DNA of 64,000 bases, taken from NCBI GenBank assembly GCA_018267545.1, contig JAFDYG010000444.1, positions 1-64,000 of the forward strand, read 5' to 3'. A program made the translations under genes and the position numbers. Each line of letters begins with the position of its first letter. Within the stretch, counting starts at the first letter, position 1. Below are positions 45,185 to 54,061 of this stretch, piece by piece. The notes beneath the pieces are model-generated. The model worked only from the letters and a program-made list of their open reading frames with translations, ran no database searches and was not told the DNA's origin. Origin of the DNA: Bacteroidota bacterium. GTDB lineage: Bacteria > Bacteroidota > Bacteroidia > Chitinophagales > Chitinophagaceae.

Positions 45185-47455
45185 TTAGGCGGCTTCCAGC
45201 TCCAGCTGGTTTTTGACGAGCTCATAATAATCGCCCCTGAGAGCGATCAGCTCCTGGTGAGTACCCGTTTCCTTGATCCGGCCGTTTTCCAGCACGATGA
45301 TCTGGTCCGCATTCTTGACCGTGCTGAGCCGGTGGGCGATGACGACCGTAGTTTTCGACTGCAGGAAAAGGTCCAGGTTCCGCAGGATCGTCCGTTCGTT
45401 GTTGGCGTCGAGCGCGCTCGTAGCCTCGTCGAAGAAAATATAATGCGGATTCCTGTATACGGTGCGGGCGATGAAAATCCGCTGTTTCTGCCCCCCGCTC
45501 AACCCGGCGCCCGTGCTGCCGATCTTGGTATTGAGCCCCAGGGGCATTTTTTTAAGCACGTCCTGCAGATTGGAAATGCGGATGGCTTCCATCAATCTTT
45601 TTTCGTCGATATTGTCTCCATCCACGGCAATGTTTCGCAGGATCGTGTCGGAAAATATATATCCGTCCTGCATCACCGTTCCACAGCTTTTCCGCCAGTA
45701 GGTATGGCTGAAATTCTGCAAATCTGCGCAGTCCACGCTAATGCTCCCGGACGATGGCTCGTAAATTTTCAGCAGGAGCTTGAGCAGCGTCGTCTTCCCG
45801 CTGCCGCTCGAACCGACGATCGCCGTCGTCTTGCCTTCGGGAATATAAAGGTTGATATTGTCCAGGACCAGCGGCGACTTCGAGCTGCCGTATCGGAAGG
45901 AGACATTGTTGAACCGGATGCCCTTTTCCTGTTCCTTGACCAGGTCACGCGTACAATGATTTAATAGCTCGCCATAATAGCCCGCATTTCCCGGCGAAGC
46001 ATCTTCATTCAGCTCCTCATCGCTGCGGGCATGAATCTCGCTGAGCCGGTTCAGGCTCATCTTCGCATCCTGCATGCTCCGTATAAAGGAGATCAGCTGG
46101 CTGAGCGGCGCATTCATTTGTCCCACCATATAAGAGATGCTCAGCATGATCCCCAGCGTCATCGAGTTATGAATGACCGCAGACGCCGCCACATAGGAGA
46201 TCAAAATATTTTTCAGCTGCGTGACGAAAGACGCCCCGACGGTCTGGTACTGCTCGAGCGCAAGCCCTTTTATATTGACCCGAAACAGCTTGGCCTGTAT
46301 CCGCTCCCATTCCCACCGCCTGGACCGCTCGCAATTGTTCAGCTTGATTTCCTGCATGCCCGTAATAAGCTCATAAATCGTATTTTGATTTTCCCGCATC
46401 TGCTGGAAACGCATATAGTCGATGTTCTTCCTACCCTTGAGGAACAGCAGCACCCAGGATACCGAGATCAGGCTCCCCGCGATAAAAATTGAAAAAATCA
46501 CCCCATTATATAACCACAAAATCGCCGAGAAGACCAGCAGGTTGATCAGCGAAAACATCGTATCCAGCGTAGACCCCGTCAAAAACGATTCGATCCGGTG
46601 GTGGTCATTGATCCGCTGCGTCAGGTCCCCCACATTCTTGCTCTCGAAAAAGCTGAGCGGCAGCTTCATGATCTTGATAAGAAAATTGGAGATCATGTTC
46701 ACACTCACCCTGGTATTGATATGCAGCAATATCCAGTTTCGCAGAATATCGACAAACGTACCCCCCAGAAACAGCAGGAGCTGGGAAACAAGAATCAGGT
46801 GGATAAAATGAAAATTATGTTTATGGATGCCATAATCCACGACGCTTTGCGTCATAAAGGGAAAAATCAGAGAAAGTAAGCTGCCAAAGACCATCGCCAG
46901 CAGCACCTGTACGATATATCTCTTATAAGGACGCAGATAGGTGAATAGGAAACGGTAGCTGCTCTTCTCCGCCCCCCTTTCTTCCTCCTTTTCATAAAAG
47001 GATGGAGTCGGCTCCGCCAGTAAGGCAATCCCCTTCGAATCACCCGACTGCAGCCAGCATTTTTTAAAGGTTTCTTCATCGATGACCACGAGGTCGTGAC
47101 CCGGGTCCGCCACCACCAGCCGAACCGGGGGTTTCTTATACAGGAACCCGAAACGGCTGTTCCTTACCGCATACAAAACGACAAAGTGCTGTTGGTTCCA
47201 ATGCAGTATGCACGGCAACGGAGCCTCGGTAGTAAGCTGCTCATACGTCAGCTTCACCGACAACGTCTTCATGCCGATCTTTTCGGCAGCCTCGCTCATG
47301 CCGAGAAAATTCACCCCCGACCGGGTAATATAGGAGTGCGAGCGTAGATAGTCCAGCGAATAGTCCTTGCCATAGCAGGCCGCAACCATTTTGAGACAGG
47401 TCGGCCCGCAGTCCATGTAGTCCAATTGCCGGAAGAACGGATATTTATGCTTCAT
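45185..47455 (-). CDS. Bifunctional C39-peptidase ABC exporter (double-glycine leader processing)
   Basis: The 756-residue protein has an N-terminal C39 protease with Gln10, catalytic Cys16 (FRQLDYMDCGPTCLKMVAAC) and the His in ILHWNQQHFVVLYAV, with the Asp in VVADPGHDLVVID. A six-helix ABC-1 membrane domain follows (about 165-440). The ATPase has IVGSSGSGKTTLLKLL, signature LSGGQKQRIFIART and Walker B YIFFDEATSALD. Such proteins cut precursor leaders after Gly-Gly and export the core. Its likely substrate is the Gly-rich peptide at 48683, whose leader ends IRGG. It overlaps the radical SAM gene by 11 nt. Confidence 0.95.
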   Translation of the reverse strand: MKHKYPFFRQLDYMDCGPTCLKMVAACYGKDYSLDYLRSHSYITRSGVNFLGMSEAAEKIGMKTLSVKLTYEQLTTEAPLPCILHWNQQHFVVLYAVRNSRFGFLYKKPPVRLVVADPGHDLVVIDEETFKKCWLQSGDSKGIALLAEPTPSFYEKEEERGAEKSSYRFLFTYLRPYKRYIVQVLLAMVFGSLLSLIFPFMTQSVVDYGIHKHNFHFIHLILVSQLLLFLGGTFVDILRNWILLHINTRVSVNMISNFLIKIMKLPLSFFESKNVGDLTQRINDHHRIESFLTGSTLDTMFSLINLLVFSAILWLYNGVIFSIFIAGSLISVSWVLLFLKGRKNIDYMRFQQMRENQNTIYELITGMQEIKLNNCERSRRWEWERIQAKLFRVNIKGLALEQYQTVGASFVTQLKNILISYVAASAVIHNSMTLGIMLSISYMVGQMNAPLSQLISFIRSMQDAKMSLNRLSEIHARSDEELNEDASPGNAGYYGELLNHCTRDLVKEQEKGIRFNNVSFRYGSSKSPLVLDNINLYIPEGKTTAIVGSSGSGKTTLLKLLLKIYEPSSGSISVDCADLQNFSHTYWRKSCGTVMQDGYIFSDTILRNIAVDGDNIDEKRLMEAIRISNLQDVLKKMPLGLNTKIGSTGAGLSGGQKQRIFIARTVYRNPHYIFFDEATSALDANNERTILRNLDLFLQSKTTVVIAHRLSTVKNADQIIVLENGRIKETGTHQELIALRGDYYELVKNQLELEAA

Positions 47456-48686
47456 AAACCTTTCTTGACGAGTGATAATCTGTATGAAAGTTTTTCATTT
47501 CCTCATAGGTGACCGGGAGTAGCTTCCCCGTAACGGACGCGGGAAGAACCTCCCAAAGACGGCTTCTTATATAGGTTATCAGTTTCATATAATCCAGGCA
47601 ATAGAAGGACGGGTTGTCGAAACCCCTCTCCCTGCTATACCGGGTAGGCAGATGCCCCCCGCCGCAGATGGATTTAATCGGACACCGCCGGCACTTGTCC
47701 GGCAATCGTCGGTGACTTCGATGATAGCGACGGATTAACGGAGTCGCCAAAGCATCATCCAGGCCATGCACGCCGATACGCATACCCGCCTTCGTAAACC
47801 CATTCCCGCAAACCTTCAGTGCACCCGAAGGCTCGATGCTCCCATCCGTCTCGACGACTAGATATTGAATGTCACCCCGTCCGAAATAATCGAACTCGCT
47901 GCCCAACCCAAGCAATAATCCCATCACCCTCGAAAAAAGCGGGATCGCAGGGCGCCGTTCATCCTCGAACCACCGATCGAACAAGCCGATCAACCAGTCC
48001 GCATACAGCGTCGCAGCCGCCCCCACTCCCTCCGGCGGCGACCCCTTCACCACCCCTTCCGGCAACGCATCATACGTCCCATAAGGCAACAGCACATTGA
48101 ACTGTCGTATACCCAATGCCTTTATATTCTCATAAATATCACCCGCGCTGGAACCAACATCCACCACACAAAGCACCCCCAGGCTGCGGCTGAGCACAGG
48201 ATCCCGCTGAACCTCCCGGATCCCCCTCACCACCCAGTCATAAGAACCCCGCCCGCTGTGATCCCTCCGGTGCAGATCGTTCGTTTCCCGATCCCCATCG
48301 AGACTTATCCCGACAGAAATCCCCAGCGAACCCAACAACCCGCACCAGGACTCGTCGAGCAGCACACCATTGGTTTGCATAGAGTATCGTACCCGTACCC
48401 CCGGGTCAAAAGACCCCGCCGCCACCCGGATAAAATCCCGGTAGAAAGCATGCCCCGCCAGCAGCGGCTCCCCGCCGTGAAAGACAAATTCGAATTCCCG
48501 CAGCCCATGACGACGACAGTGCTCGCCAGCCGCCCGGCACACGGCTTCTACCGTCTGCCGGGCCATAACCTTTGGCTGATGCAGGTAGGTGGTATCCCCC
48601 GCATTATACATATAACAATACGTGCAGTTAAGATTACAACGGCTAGCCACTTTCAGCACCAGCGACGTGCATATCGCACTTGTCAT
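47445..48686 (-). CDS. Radical SAM/SPASM peptide maturase, FxsB-like
   Basis: The 413-residue protein has the [4Fe-4S] motif C17-x3-C21-x2-C24 (ASRCNLNCTYCYMYN), GGEP at 71-74 and YSMQTNGVLLDESWC. The C-terminal SPASM-like part has C293, C332, C335, C341 and C363, with the characteristic block CGGGHLPTRYSRERGFDNPS. This block is typical of the FxsB-related subgroup, several members of which form C-C cyclophane crosslinks between an aromatic ring and a residue two positions on. Its start overlaps the 3' end of the precursor gene by 4 nt (AATGA), so both are made together. The predicted target is the F44-I45-E46 stretch in the adjacent peptide (inference). Confidence 0.92.
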   Translation of the reverse strand: MTSAICTSLVLKVASRCNLNCTYCYMYNAGDTTYLHQPKVMARQTVEAVCRAAGEHCRRHGLREFEFVFHGGEPLLAGHAFYRDFIRVAAGSFDPGVRVRYSMQTNGVLLDESWCGLLGSLGISVGISLDGDRETNDLHRRDHSGRGSYDWVVRGIREVQRDPVLSRSLGVLCVVDVGSSAGDIYENIKALGIRQFNVLLPYGTYDALPEGVVKGSPPEGVGAAATLYADWLIGLFDRWFEDERRPAIPLFSRVMGLLLGLGSEFDYFGRGDIQYLVVETDGSIEPSGALKVCGNGFTKAGMRIGVHGLDDALATPLIRRYHRSHRRLPDKCRRCPIKSICGGGHLPTRYSRERGFDNPSFYCLDYMKLITYIRSRLWEVLPASVTGKLLPVTYEEMKNFHTDYHSSRKVYEA

Positions 48687-48883
48687 TTGCTTCCGCCCTC
48701 CGGACCCTGGCTGCCTCCGGGACCACCGACTCCGCCGCCGCCATACTCGATAAACCCGCCTCGAATCTTGTCATTGTCTTCATCATCCAGGTGAAAATTC
48801 TTGTCCTTCAGCGCGTCCAAACCTTTTTTCTTGTCTTTTTTGCCTTTTGGCGTAAGCGATGGTTTTTTCTTCTTCTTTTTCAT
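48683..48883 (-). CDS. Gly-rich RiPP precursor with double-glycine leader
   Basis: The 66-residue peptide has a Lys-rich N-terminus (MKKKKKKPSLTPKGKKDKKK) and an amphipathic leader LDALKDKNFHLDDEDNDKI. It then has the cleavage-type sequence R41-G42-G43 and the core F44-I-E-Y-G-G-G-G-V-G-G-P-G-G-S-Q-G-P-E-G-G-S-K66. Its stop overlaps the maturase start by 4 nt. A C39 exporter follows in the same run. The aromatic residues F44 and Y47 directly after the GG site are the only ring side chains in the core and the natural targets for the FxsB-like enzyme. It could be a different small protein, but leader, GG site and context together argue for a precursor. Confidence 0.85.
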   Translation of the reverse strand: MKKKKKKPSLTPKGKKDKKKGLDALKDKNFHLDDEDNDKIRGGFIEYGGGGVGGPGGSQGPEGGSK

Positions 48884-48905
48884 ATGTTTTTGTTTTTAAG
48901 TTGAT

Positions 48906-49268
48906 TTATAACCCACCCGAGCGGACAGTAAAATGCCCCGCCGCCTGCTGCCCCCGCAGCTTAACCTTGTACCCCTGCCGACCGGGATTATCGATAACCA
49001 GCGAGTCCGTCCATCCCGAAGAAATCGTAGTATCCTTTACAACACCCGTCGCCGATTGCAGGATAACACCAAGCGACCCCTTCTCCACTCCTACGTCGAA
49101 CTTCACATAGAAGCGACTATTCGTGCTGCCGGAAACCGGGTACTCCGCACGGCCATTGAACAAGGCAAAAGACGCGCTCGAACCCTGCGCCGTATCGTTG
49201 CTTTTCCATTCCCGCGTAGCCGCACACGAAACAAGGACCAACGAAAGAAAAACGATGTACTTATTCAT
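48906..49268 (-). CDS. Small outer-envelope lipoprotein, unknown function
   Basis: The 120-residue protein has a lipoprotein signal (MNKYIVFLSLVLVSCAATRE; Cys about residue 15). A beta-rich mature part follows (STNSRFYVKFDVGVEKGSLG, ...TSLVIDNPGRQGYKVKLRGQ-like) that may form one sandwich domain. It overlaps the SPASM-like gene by 4 nt and is followed 22 nt later by the Gly-rich precursor. Immunity or product-binding are the usual roles of such lipoproteins in peptide loci, but nothing in the sequence decides it. Confidence 0.7.
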   Translation of the reverse strand: MNKYIVFLSLVLVSCAATREWKSNDTAQGSSASFALFNGRAEYPVSGSTNSRFYVKFDVGVEKGSLGVILQSATGVVKDTTISSGWTDSLVIDNPGRQGYKVKLRGQQAAGHFTVRSGGL

Positions 49269-50824
49269 ATTGATAGTTTTATCATTTTTCGCGCCCTCGT
49301 CTTCACATATCCCTGAAGAGCGCCAATCCCAACCCCCGGATTACGGGACGCCATAAAGGCCGGCAGGCAAGCCGATACAAAACCTTCGTCCCGCCGCTCC
49401 ACAGCCCGAAGAAGCCGCACCCATTGCCTGAGCTGCTCGTCGAAAAGCGCATCTTCCCGATTGGCGCTGATCCTGGCTATGAGCCGGTCGCCGTGAGTCA
49501 AATGCCGGTTCGTCAAATTGAATTTGAGCACCTGCCCGATCACCTCCATCAGCATCCAGTGACGCAGCCCCACATCGAGACCTCCAAAAGCCGCCATGTC
49601 CATCCCGCTGCATTCGGCCGGAGCCTCCAGGTTGGCCAGGTAGTGGATATTGGAGAGCATTACCTCCTCCCAGCCCGCATAATCTTTTACCGTAAGCAGC
49701 ACCTTGGCCTTGTTCAGCAGCATCTGCGAAATAAAAAGCGTCATCACCGGCGAAGAAGGGTAGGAGAGCAGGCTCACCGCATATCCGATAGCTTCTTCCG
49801 TAATAGCGATAGCCTTTTTGTGACCGCCCGTCTTGAAGGCCAGATAAGACTTGGTAGAAGCGGCATGTGTTTGAATCCACTTCCACGCGAAACCCCGCCC
49901 ATCCATCCTATCCGCAACAGCATCCATCTGCCCGAAAATTGCAGCCGCCAGCCGCACCCGCCCCGTCCTCGAGAAATGAAACGCCTTATGATATTCGTAC
50001 GCGAGATAGTCGAGCAATACGATTTCCCCCGCAGAAGCATTGACCGCAACCATCTGATCGAAAAGCCCGCCGATCGATTCGTTTAGCGTAAGACTATTGC
50101 TCACACCCGCGCTCGACCCCACCGAAACCGCCTCACCCGCCTCCCCCGCAAACGCCGGACACCGCACAACCGCCTGCTCACCATACCCCCCACAGCTCGC
50201 CAGCATCCTGCACGACCTGCACTTCTCATGCAGCCGCCAGTCCCCGCCCATCAACCCGCTATCCACCACCAAACCCGACAGCGGCAATTCCTTCCCATAC
50301 CGATAATCCGACACGATCGTCGAAGCCTGCCCCGAATATTTCATCCTCCTCGGTCCAACCTGCCGAAGCAGCAGCTCCCTCGACCCATCACCCTTCAAAG
50401 CCGACAAATACAACACCCCCGGCTCCCGCTCATCCTCCACCACAAAGAACCGTATCTCTTTCACCCCCAGCTCCGGCACTTCACCTCTCTCCCGATTTAT
50501 AAAAACAACAGAAACCTGACTAATTTGATTCCGCCGCACCACCTCTCCCACATCCCCCCAAAAATCCACACCTTCCCCCCTGACCAGCACCGTCAGCTTA
50601 TCCTTCGCCAGCAGCCGCTCTTCCGTGAGAGCCGCCTCATCGACCGCCAAAGGAACAATCACCTCATTCGCCATAAGCTGCTTCCGCACAGAAACCGGCA
50701 GCCCCTCCATCTCCACCCGTACGACCCGTTCGATCTCATCCTGCCGCAGCCCGACAAACCCGCCCGTGGCGTACGAAAACACCCCGCCAGGAATCATTTC
50801 ACTATAGACCGAAAGCTTAAACAT
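49265..50824 (-). CDS. SPASM-like protein lacking the radical SAM motif
   Basis: The 519-residue protein opens MFKLSVYSEMIPGGVFSYAT-GGF like peptide-maturase N-terminal regions. It contains a cysteine cluster C202-x2-C205-x5-C211-GGY-x8-C222 (EKCRSCRMLASCGGYGEQAV), which matches a SPASM auxiliary [4Fe-4S] site. No CxxxCxxC exists in the N-terminal 200 residues, so it cannot cleave SAM in the usual way. From about 250 it is all-helical and TPR-like. It may be a non-catalytic partner or substrate-binding subunit for a radical SAM maturase. It lies 6 nt downstream of the TonB-dependent receptor. No described family is recognised. Confidence 0.7.
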   Translation of the reverse strand: MFKLSVYSEMIPGGVFSYATGGFVGLRQDEIERVVRVEMEGLPVSVRKQLMANEVIVPLAVDEAALTEERLLAKDKLTVLVRGEGVDFWGDVGEVVRRNQISQVSVVFINRERGEVPELGVKEIRFFVVEDEREPGVLYLSALKGDGSRELLLRQVGPRRMKYSGQASTIVSDYRYGKELPLSGLVVDSGLMGGDWRLHEKCRSCRMLASCGGYGEQAVVRCPAFAGEAGEAVSVGSSAGVSNSLTLNESIGGLFDQMVAVNASAGEIVLLDYLAYEYHKAFHFSRTGRVRLAAAIFGQMDAVADRMDGRGFAWKWIQTHAASTKSYLAFKTGGHKKAIAITEEAIGYAVSLLSYPSSPVMTLFISQMLLNKAKVLLTVKDYAGWEEVMLSNIHYLANLEAPAECSGMDMAAFGGLDVGLRHWMLMEVIGQVLKFNLTNRHLTHGDRLIARISANREDALFDEQLRQWVRLLRAVERRDEGFVSACLPAFMASRNPGVGIGALQGYVKTRARKMIKLSI

Positions 50825-50830
50825 GACTGG

Positions 50831-53242
50831 TTATTTGCTGAGTCGTTCGATAGCATCGTCGTTACGGGTATTGATATACTCCCGCGTCGTTTTCTTCTTT
50901 CCTTTTTGGATATTATAAGACAACCCGACCGACAGCTTTCGAATCGGCAGATAATTATGCAGCACCCGGTCGAACTGCGCCTCGTTGATATTGATATTGA
51001 TCCGCTTGATATTGAATGGGTCGTCCGCACCCACCGTACAGGTCAGCCGGTCGCCAAAAAACGATTTCTTGACGGAGAGATTAATAATCGCCTGTGGCCC
51101 CAGGTCATAGACGCTATAAAATGAATTATACAGCCAGTTCCCATACACCTCCACGAAATATTTCCCCGGAAGACTAAAACGGTTGTTCAGCTGCAGATAC
51201 GTATGTACCTTCTCCCGCGTAAGCCCTCCCATATCGTTGCGCCGGATAGACGTATACCCGGCATAGGCATACGTGCTGACCTGCCACCACTTCGTCACGT
51301 CGACCGGGAAGCTGAGAGAAAGACCATAGTCTTTTTGGTCATTGACATTACCGTAAGTAGAGACGATCACATTGCTGCCATCCGCGGTTTCATAGATATT
51401 GTTGATGATCCCCTTGATCGACTGATGCGAAAGGGTAAAATTGTATTTCGACGCCAGCATCCAGCTCAGCTCGTAATTGTTGGAAAAATAAGGAACCAGC
51501 GATGGATTGCCCCTGTTGATAAAATAAGGGTCTTCCACATCCTGGAACGGATTTAGCACCTGGTACGACGGCCGGTTGATCCGGCGTCCATACGAAAAGC
51601 TCAACAGGTTGTTCGCATTGAGCTTGTTTTGCACGAATACCGAAGGAAACAGGTTCCACCGCTTATTCTCGATGAAGTCATGACTGAGAAAAGAAGTACC
51701 CGTATAATCCGACCGTTCATAACGCACACCGGCATTCACGCTCCATTTCCCCCAATCCTTTGCAAGACTCGTATACAACCCCAATATATTCTCCTTGTAT
51801 AAAAAATCGCTCGTCCGGCTCGAGTCGAGCGTTTTCAAACCACTGGGCTGCCCCATATAATAAAAGATATGGTTATCCGTCTCCGAATGTTGGATCCTGC
51901 CGCCCATCTTCAGCTCGTATCCGCTCCGGTACTCCTTTGTCAGATCGAGATATCCCGTATGGATATCGATTTGCAAAGGATTTCGGATAGTAATATCCAG
52001 CGGAGACCGGGACGGCGACTTGTCGGCAAGAAAGAATTCACTATATATATCGGACGTTACCTTGTTGTTGTAGCCGACGTAGCTATACCCAACCACCAGC
52101 TTGCTCCCAAGCGAATCGAGCCTGTTGCGGTAAAACAGGTTGGCCATCTGGTTCGTCAGCCGCATCGTCTTGTTGTTATCCGTGGTGAAGCTCGAATCGA
52201 CCGCTGCATCCGCCGCTTTCTTGACCACCGTATTGGCCGACCCGTAAGTATGCCCATCCCAATAGGTCAGCTCATAGTCTCCCCCGATTACCTGTGTATT
52301 GGACAATATATAATCGACCCCCAGCTTGCCCCGCTGCAGCGTTACCCGCTCCCTTCCCCGCTCTACCTGGCCGAAATACAACGGCTGATTCTTAAAGGTC
52401 TGGTCCTCGGTATTGTCGGAAAAGCCCTTTCCGGCAATAATGCTATAGCTGTTCTCGAACTTGAACTTCCCGACCCTGTAGTTCAGCTGGTACCCATTCG
52501 TAAAACCCGCATAACGCGTCTGCTCGTAGGTCGAGTAGACCGTCCCCGTTAGTCCGAATTTATAATTTTCTTTCAGCATGATGTTGACCACGATACCCGA
52601 CCCCCCCGCTTCGAATTCGGCCCCCGGGACGGTGCTCACCTCGAAGCTCTTGATAGACTCGGAAGGAATAGACCGCAAATAGTCCATCAGCTGACGCCCG
52701 CGAAACTGAACCTTCCTGCCGTCTACATAGACCACTACCTGCTCCTGCCCCCTGAACTGCATATTTCCGGAACCGTCGGCCTGCACACCCGGAATGACAT
52801 TGAACAGTCGATAGCTGTTTTCCCCTTTGTTGTAGACGCTGCTTTCTATATTCAATACCATCTTGCCCGCCTGCCGCGTGATCAGTGGCTTCCTTGCCGT
52901 AACCGTGACCTGCTCCAGGCCCTTGCTTTTCGGATACAGGACGATCTCCTCCAGCGCCACTTCTGCGGAGTCGATAGCCAGGTTGACACTATACTCTTCC
53001 ATTCCCACACAGGATACCCGCAGGACATACTTCCCTCTTGCTACCTTTTCGAGCACGAATGCACCCTTTTCACCCGTAGCGGCGCCTTTTGCAAGCGTCG
53101 AATCGGGAAGGCTCCGCAGCACCACGGTGGCGTCGGGGACATCTTTTCCCTTCTCGTCCCGGATATGCCCCCGGATGTCCGACTGTGCCCCTACCGTCAT
53201 GCACAGCAGGCTTGCAGTAAGTAAAAGCATTAATTGTTTCAT
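50831..53242 (-). CDS. TonB-dependent receptor / outer-membrane beta-barrel (OMP_b-brl_3)
   Basis: The start is ATG 53242 (MKQLMLLLTASLLCMTVGAQ, signal peptide; 803 residues); the longer frame from 53425 reads through the carrier-protein gene. A carboxypeptidase-regulatory-like domain spans about 20-100 (DIRGHIRDEKGKDVPDATVV). A plug follows (VTVTARKPLITRQAGKMVLN ... VVVYVDGRKVQFRGRQLMDY) and a 14905-type barrel (NPFQDVEDPYFINRGNPSL, YGRRINRPSYQVLNPFQ). It overlaps the carrier protein by 4 nt, so it belongs to the operon. Candidate roles are export, re-uptake or self-recognition of the peptide product, e.g. as a siderophore-like cargo. Confidence 0.9.
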   Translation of the reverse strand: MKQLMLLLTASLLCMTVGAQSDIRGHIRDEKGKDVPDATVVLRSLPDSTLAKGAATGEKGAFVLEKVARGKYVLRVSCVGMEEYSVNLAIDSAEVALEEIVLYPKSKGLEQVTVTARKPLITRQAGKMVLNIESSVYNKGENSYRLFNVIPGVQADGSGNMQFRGQEQVVVYVDGRKVQFRGRQLMDYLRSIPSESIKSFEVSTVPGAEFEAGGSGIVVNIMLKENYKFGLTGTVYSTYEQTRYAGFTNGYQLNYRVGKFKFENSYSIIAGKGFSDNTEDQTFKNQPLYFGQVERGRERVTLQRGKLGVDYILSNTQVIGGDYELTYWDGHTYGSANTVVKKAADAAVDSSFTTDNNKTMRLTNQMANLFYRNRLDSLGSKLVVGYSYVGYNNKVTSDIYSEFFLADKSPSRSPLDITIRNPLQIDIHTGYLDLTKEYRSGYELKMGGRIQHSETDNHIFYYMGQPSGLKTLDSSRTSDFLYKENILGLYTSLAKDWGKWSVNAGVRYERSDYTGTSFLSHDFIENKRWNLFPSVFVQNKLNANNLLSFSYGRRINRPSYQVLNPFQDVEDPYFINRGNPSLVPYFSNNYELSWMLASKYNFTLSHQSIKGIINNIYETADGSNVIVSTYGNVNDQKDYGLSLSFPVDVTKWWQVSTYAYAGYTSIRRNDMGGLTREKVHTYLQLNNRFSLPGKYFVEVYGNWLYNSFYSVYDLGPQAIINLSVKKSFFGDRLTCTVGADDPFNIKRINININEAQFDRVLHNYLPIRKLSVGLSYNIQKGKKKTTREYINTRNDDAIERLSK

Positions 53243-53499
53243 ACTGTCTGGTTTAGTGTATGGTTGATTCTGTCGACGACCAGGTTCATACTGCTGAAGA
53301 AGTCGATATCGAGGACATCGTCGTCGAAGCTGATACCGAATTCGTCCTCCAGGGCCGTGATGAACATGAGCGCCAGCAGCGACTCTGAAGGCAGCAGCTG
53401 CAGCTTTTCGTCGGCAGTCACGCACAGGGCGAACAGCTCGCGGTACTCGTTGTCCGTAAGATCGCGCAGGATCTGTTCTACCTTTTGTTCGATATTCAT
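53239..53499 (-). CDS. Acyl/peptidyl carrier protein
   Basis: The 86-residue four-helix carrier protein has its phosphopantetheine Ser40 in LLPSESLLALMFITALEDEF-GI, the usual DSL being ESL. The helix-3 acidic face DDDVLDIDFFSS is typical of FabH/NRPS-type ACPs, not of housekeeping AcpP with its DSLDTVEL sequence. It lies 4 nt below the 2OG oxygenase gene and overlaps the receptor. No adenylation, ligase or ketosynthase gene is in the window, so the loading enzyme must be elsewhere. The stand-alone condensation domain at 40666-42081 is the only partner seen. Confidence 0.85.
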   Translation of the reverse strand: MNIEQKVEQILRDLTDNEYRELFALCVTADEKLQLLPSESLLALMFITALEDEFGISFDDDVLDIDFFSSMNLVVDRINHTLNQTV

Positions 53500-53503
53500 A
53501 GAG

Positions 53504-54061
53504 CTAGTTTATTGTGTTGAAGTATTTCAATGCCAGGCTAAGCCTGGGTTCCCGGCACACCCTCGTGGCGATGCTGCCCAGATGCTCGATATTGCCCGGG
53601 AAGATGACAAACCGCCCCGGAGTCGGCAACACCGCAACCCGCGAGTCCTTTTGAGAGTAGAACATGGTCTCGCCGCCGAATTTGTAGTGCCAGCTTTTGT
53701 TCACGTAATACAATACCGTTATATCGTTGCGGTCCGCCGGACAGTCGTAGTGCGGATATTCCACATCCCCGTAGTTCGACAGGTTCACATAGGCCCTGAA
53801 GAGCTTATAGCCGTCGGCATTCGTAATGAATTCATTCATCAGCTCCCTGGCCTTGACCCCGACATACGTCTCTTCCTCGAAACGATCGGGGACAAAGTCG
53901 GTGCTGAAAATCGGGAACTCGTCATAAGAAGTGCTTTTTTCACGCTTCCTGAAAGAAAGCCCGCTGACATATTCGTGAAAGGCCTCGATTTCATCGGGGG
54001 AGAATACATTATCGATGATATAGATGTTCTTCCCGTCGACATTTTCAATTCTCGTGTCCAT
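53504..54061 (-). CDS. Fe(II)/2-oxoglutarate-dependent oxygenase (prolyl-4-hydroxylase-like)
   Basis: The start is taken as ATG 54061 (MDTRIENVDGKNIYIIDNVF; 185 residues); ATG 54088 adds nine residues and overlaps more of the preceding gene. The iron triad H104-x-D106 ... H160 lies in EYPHYDCPADRNDITVLYYV and RFVIFPGNIEHLGS. A basic residue for 2OG carboxylate is R173 in CREPRLSLALKYF. The N-terminal DNVFSPDEIEAFHEYV is standard for this group. It is next to a JmjC-type enzyme, so two hydroxylation steps on a peptide are plausible; the side chain and position cannot be read. Confidence 0.88.
   Translation of the reverse strand: MDTRIENVDGKNIYIIDNVFSPDEIEAFHEYVSGLSFRKREKSTSYDEFPIFSTDFVPDRFEEETYVGVKARELMNEFITNADGYKLFRAYVNLSNYGDVEYPHYDCPADRNDITVLYYVNKSWHYKFGGETMFYSQKDSRVAVLPTPGRFVIFPGNIEHLGSIATRVCREPRLSLALKYFNTIN

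Noticed and set aside
53243..53425. Extended N-terminus of the TonB-dependent receptor
   Set aside because: These codons overlap the carrier-protein gene and give Arg-rich text. The signal peptide begins at 53242.
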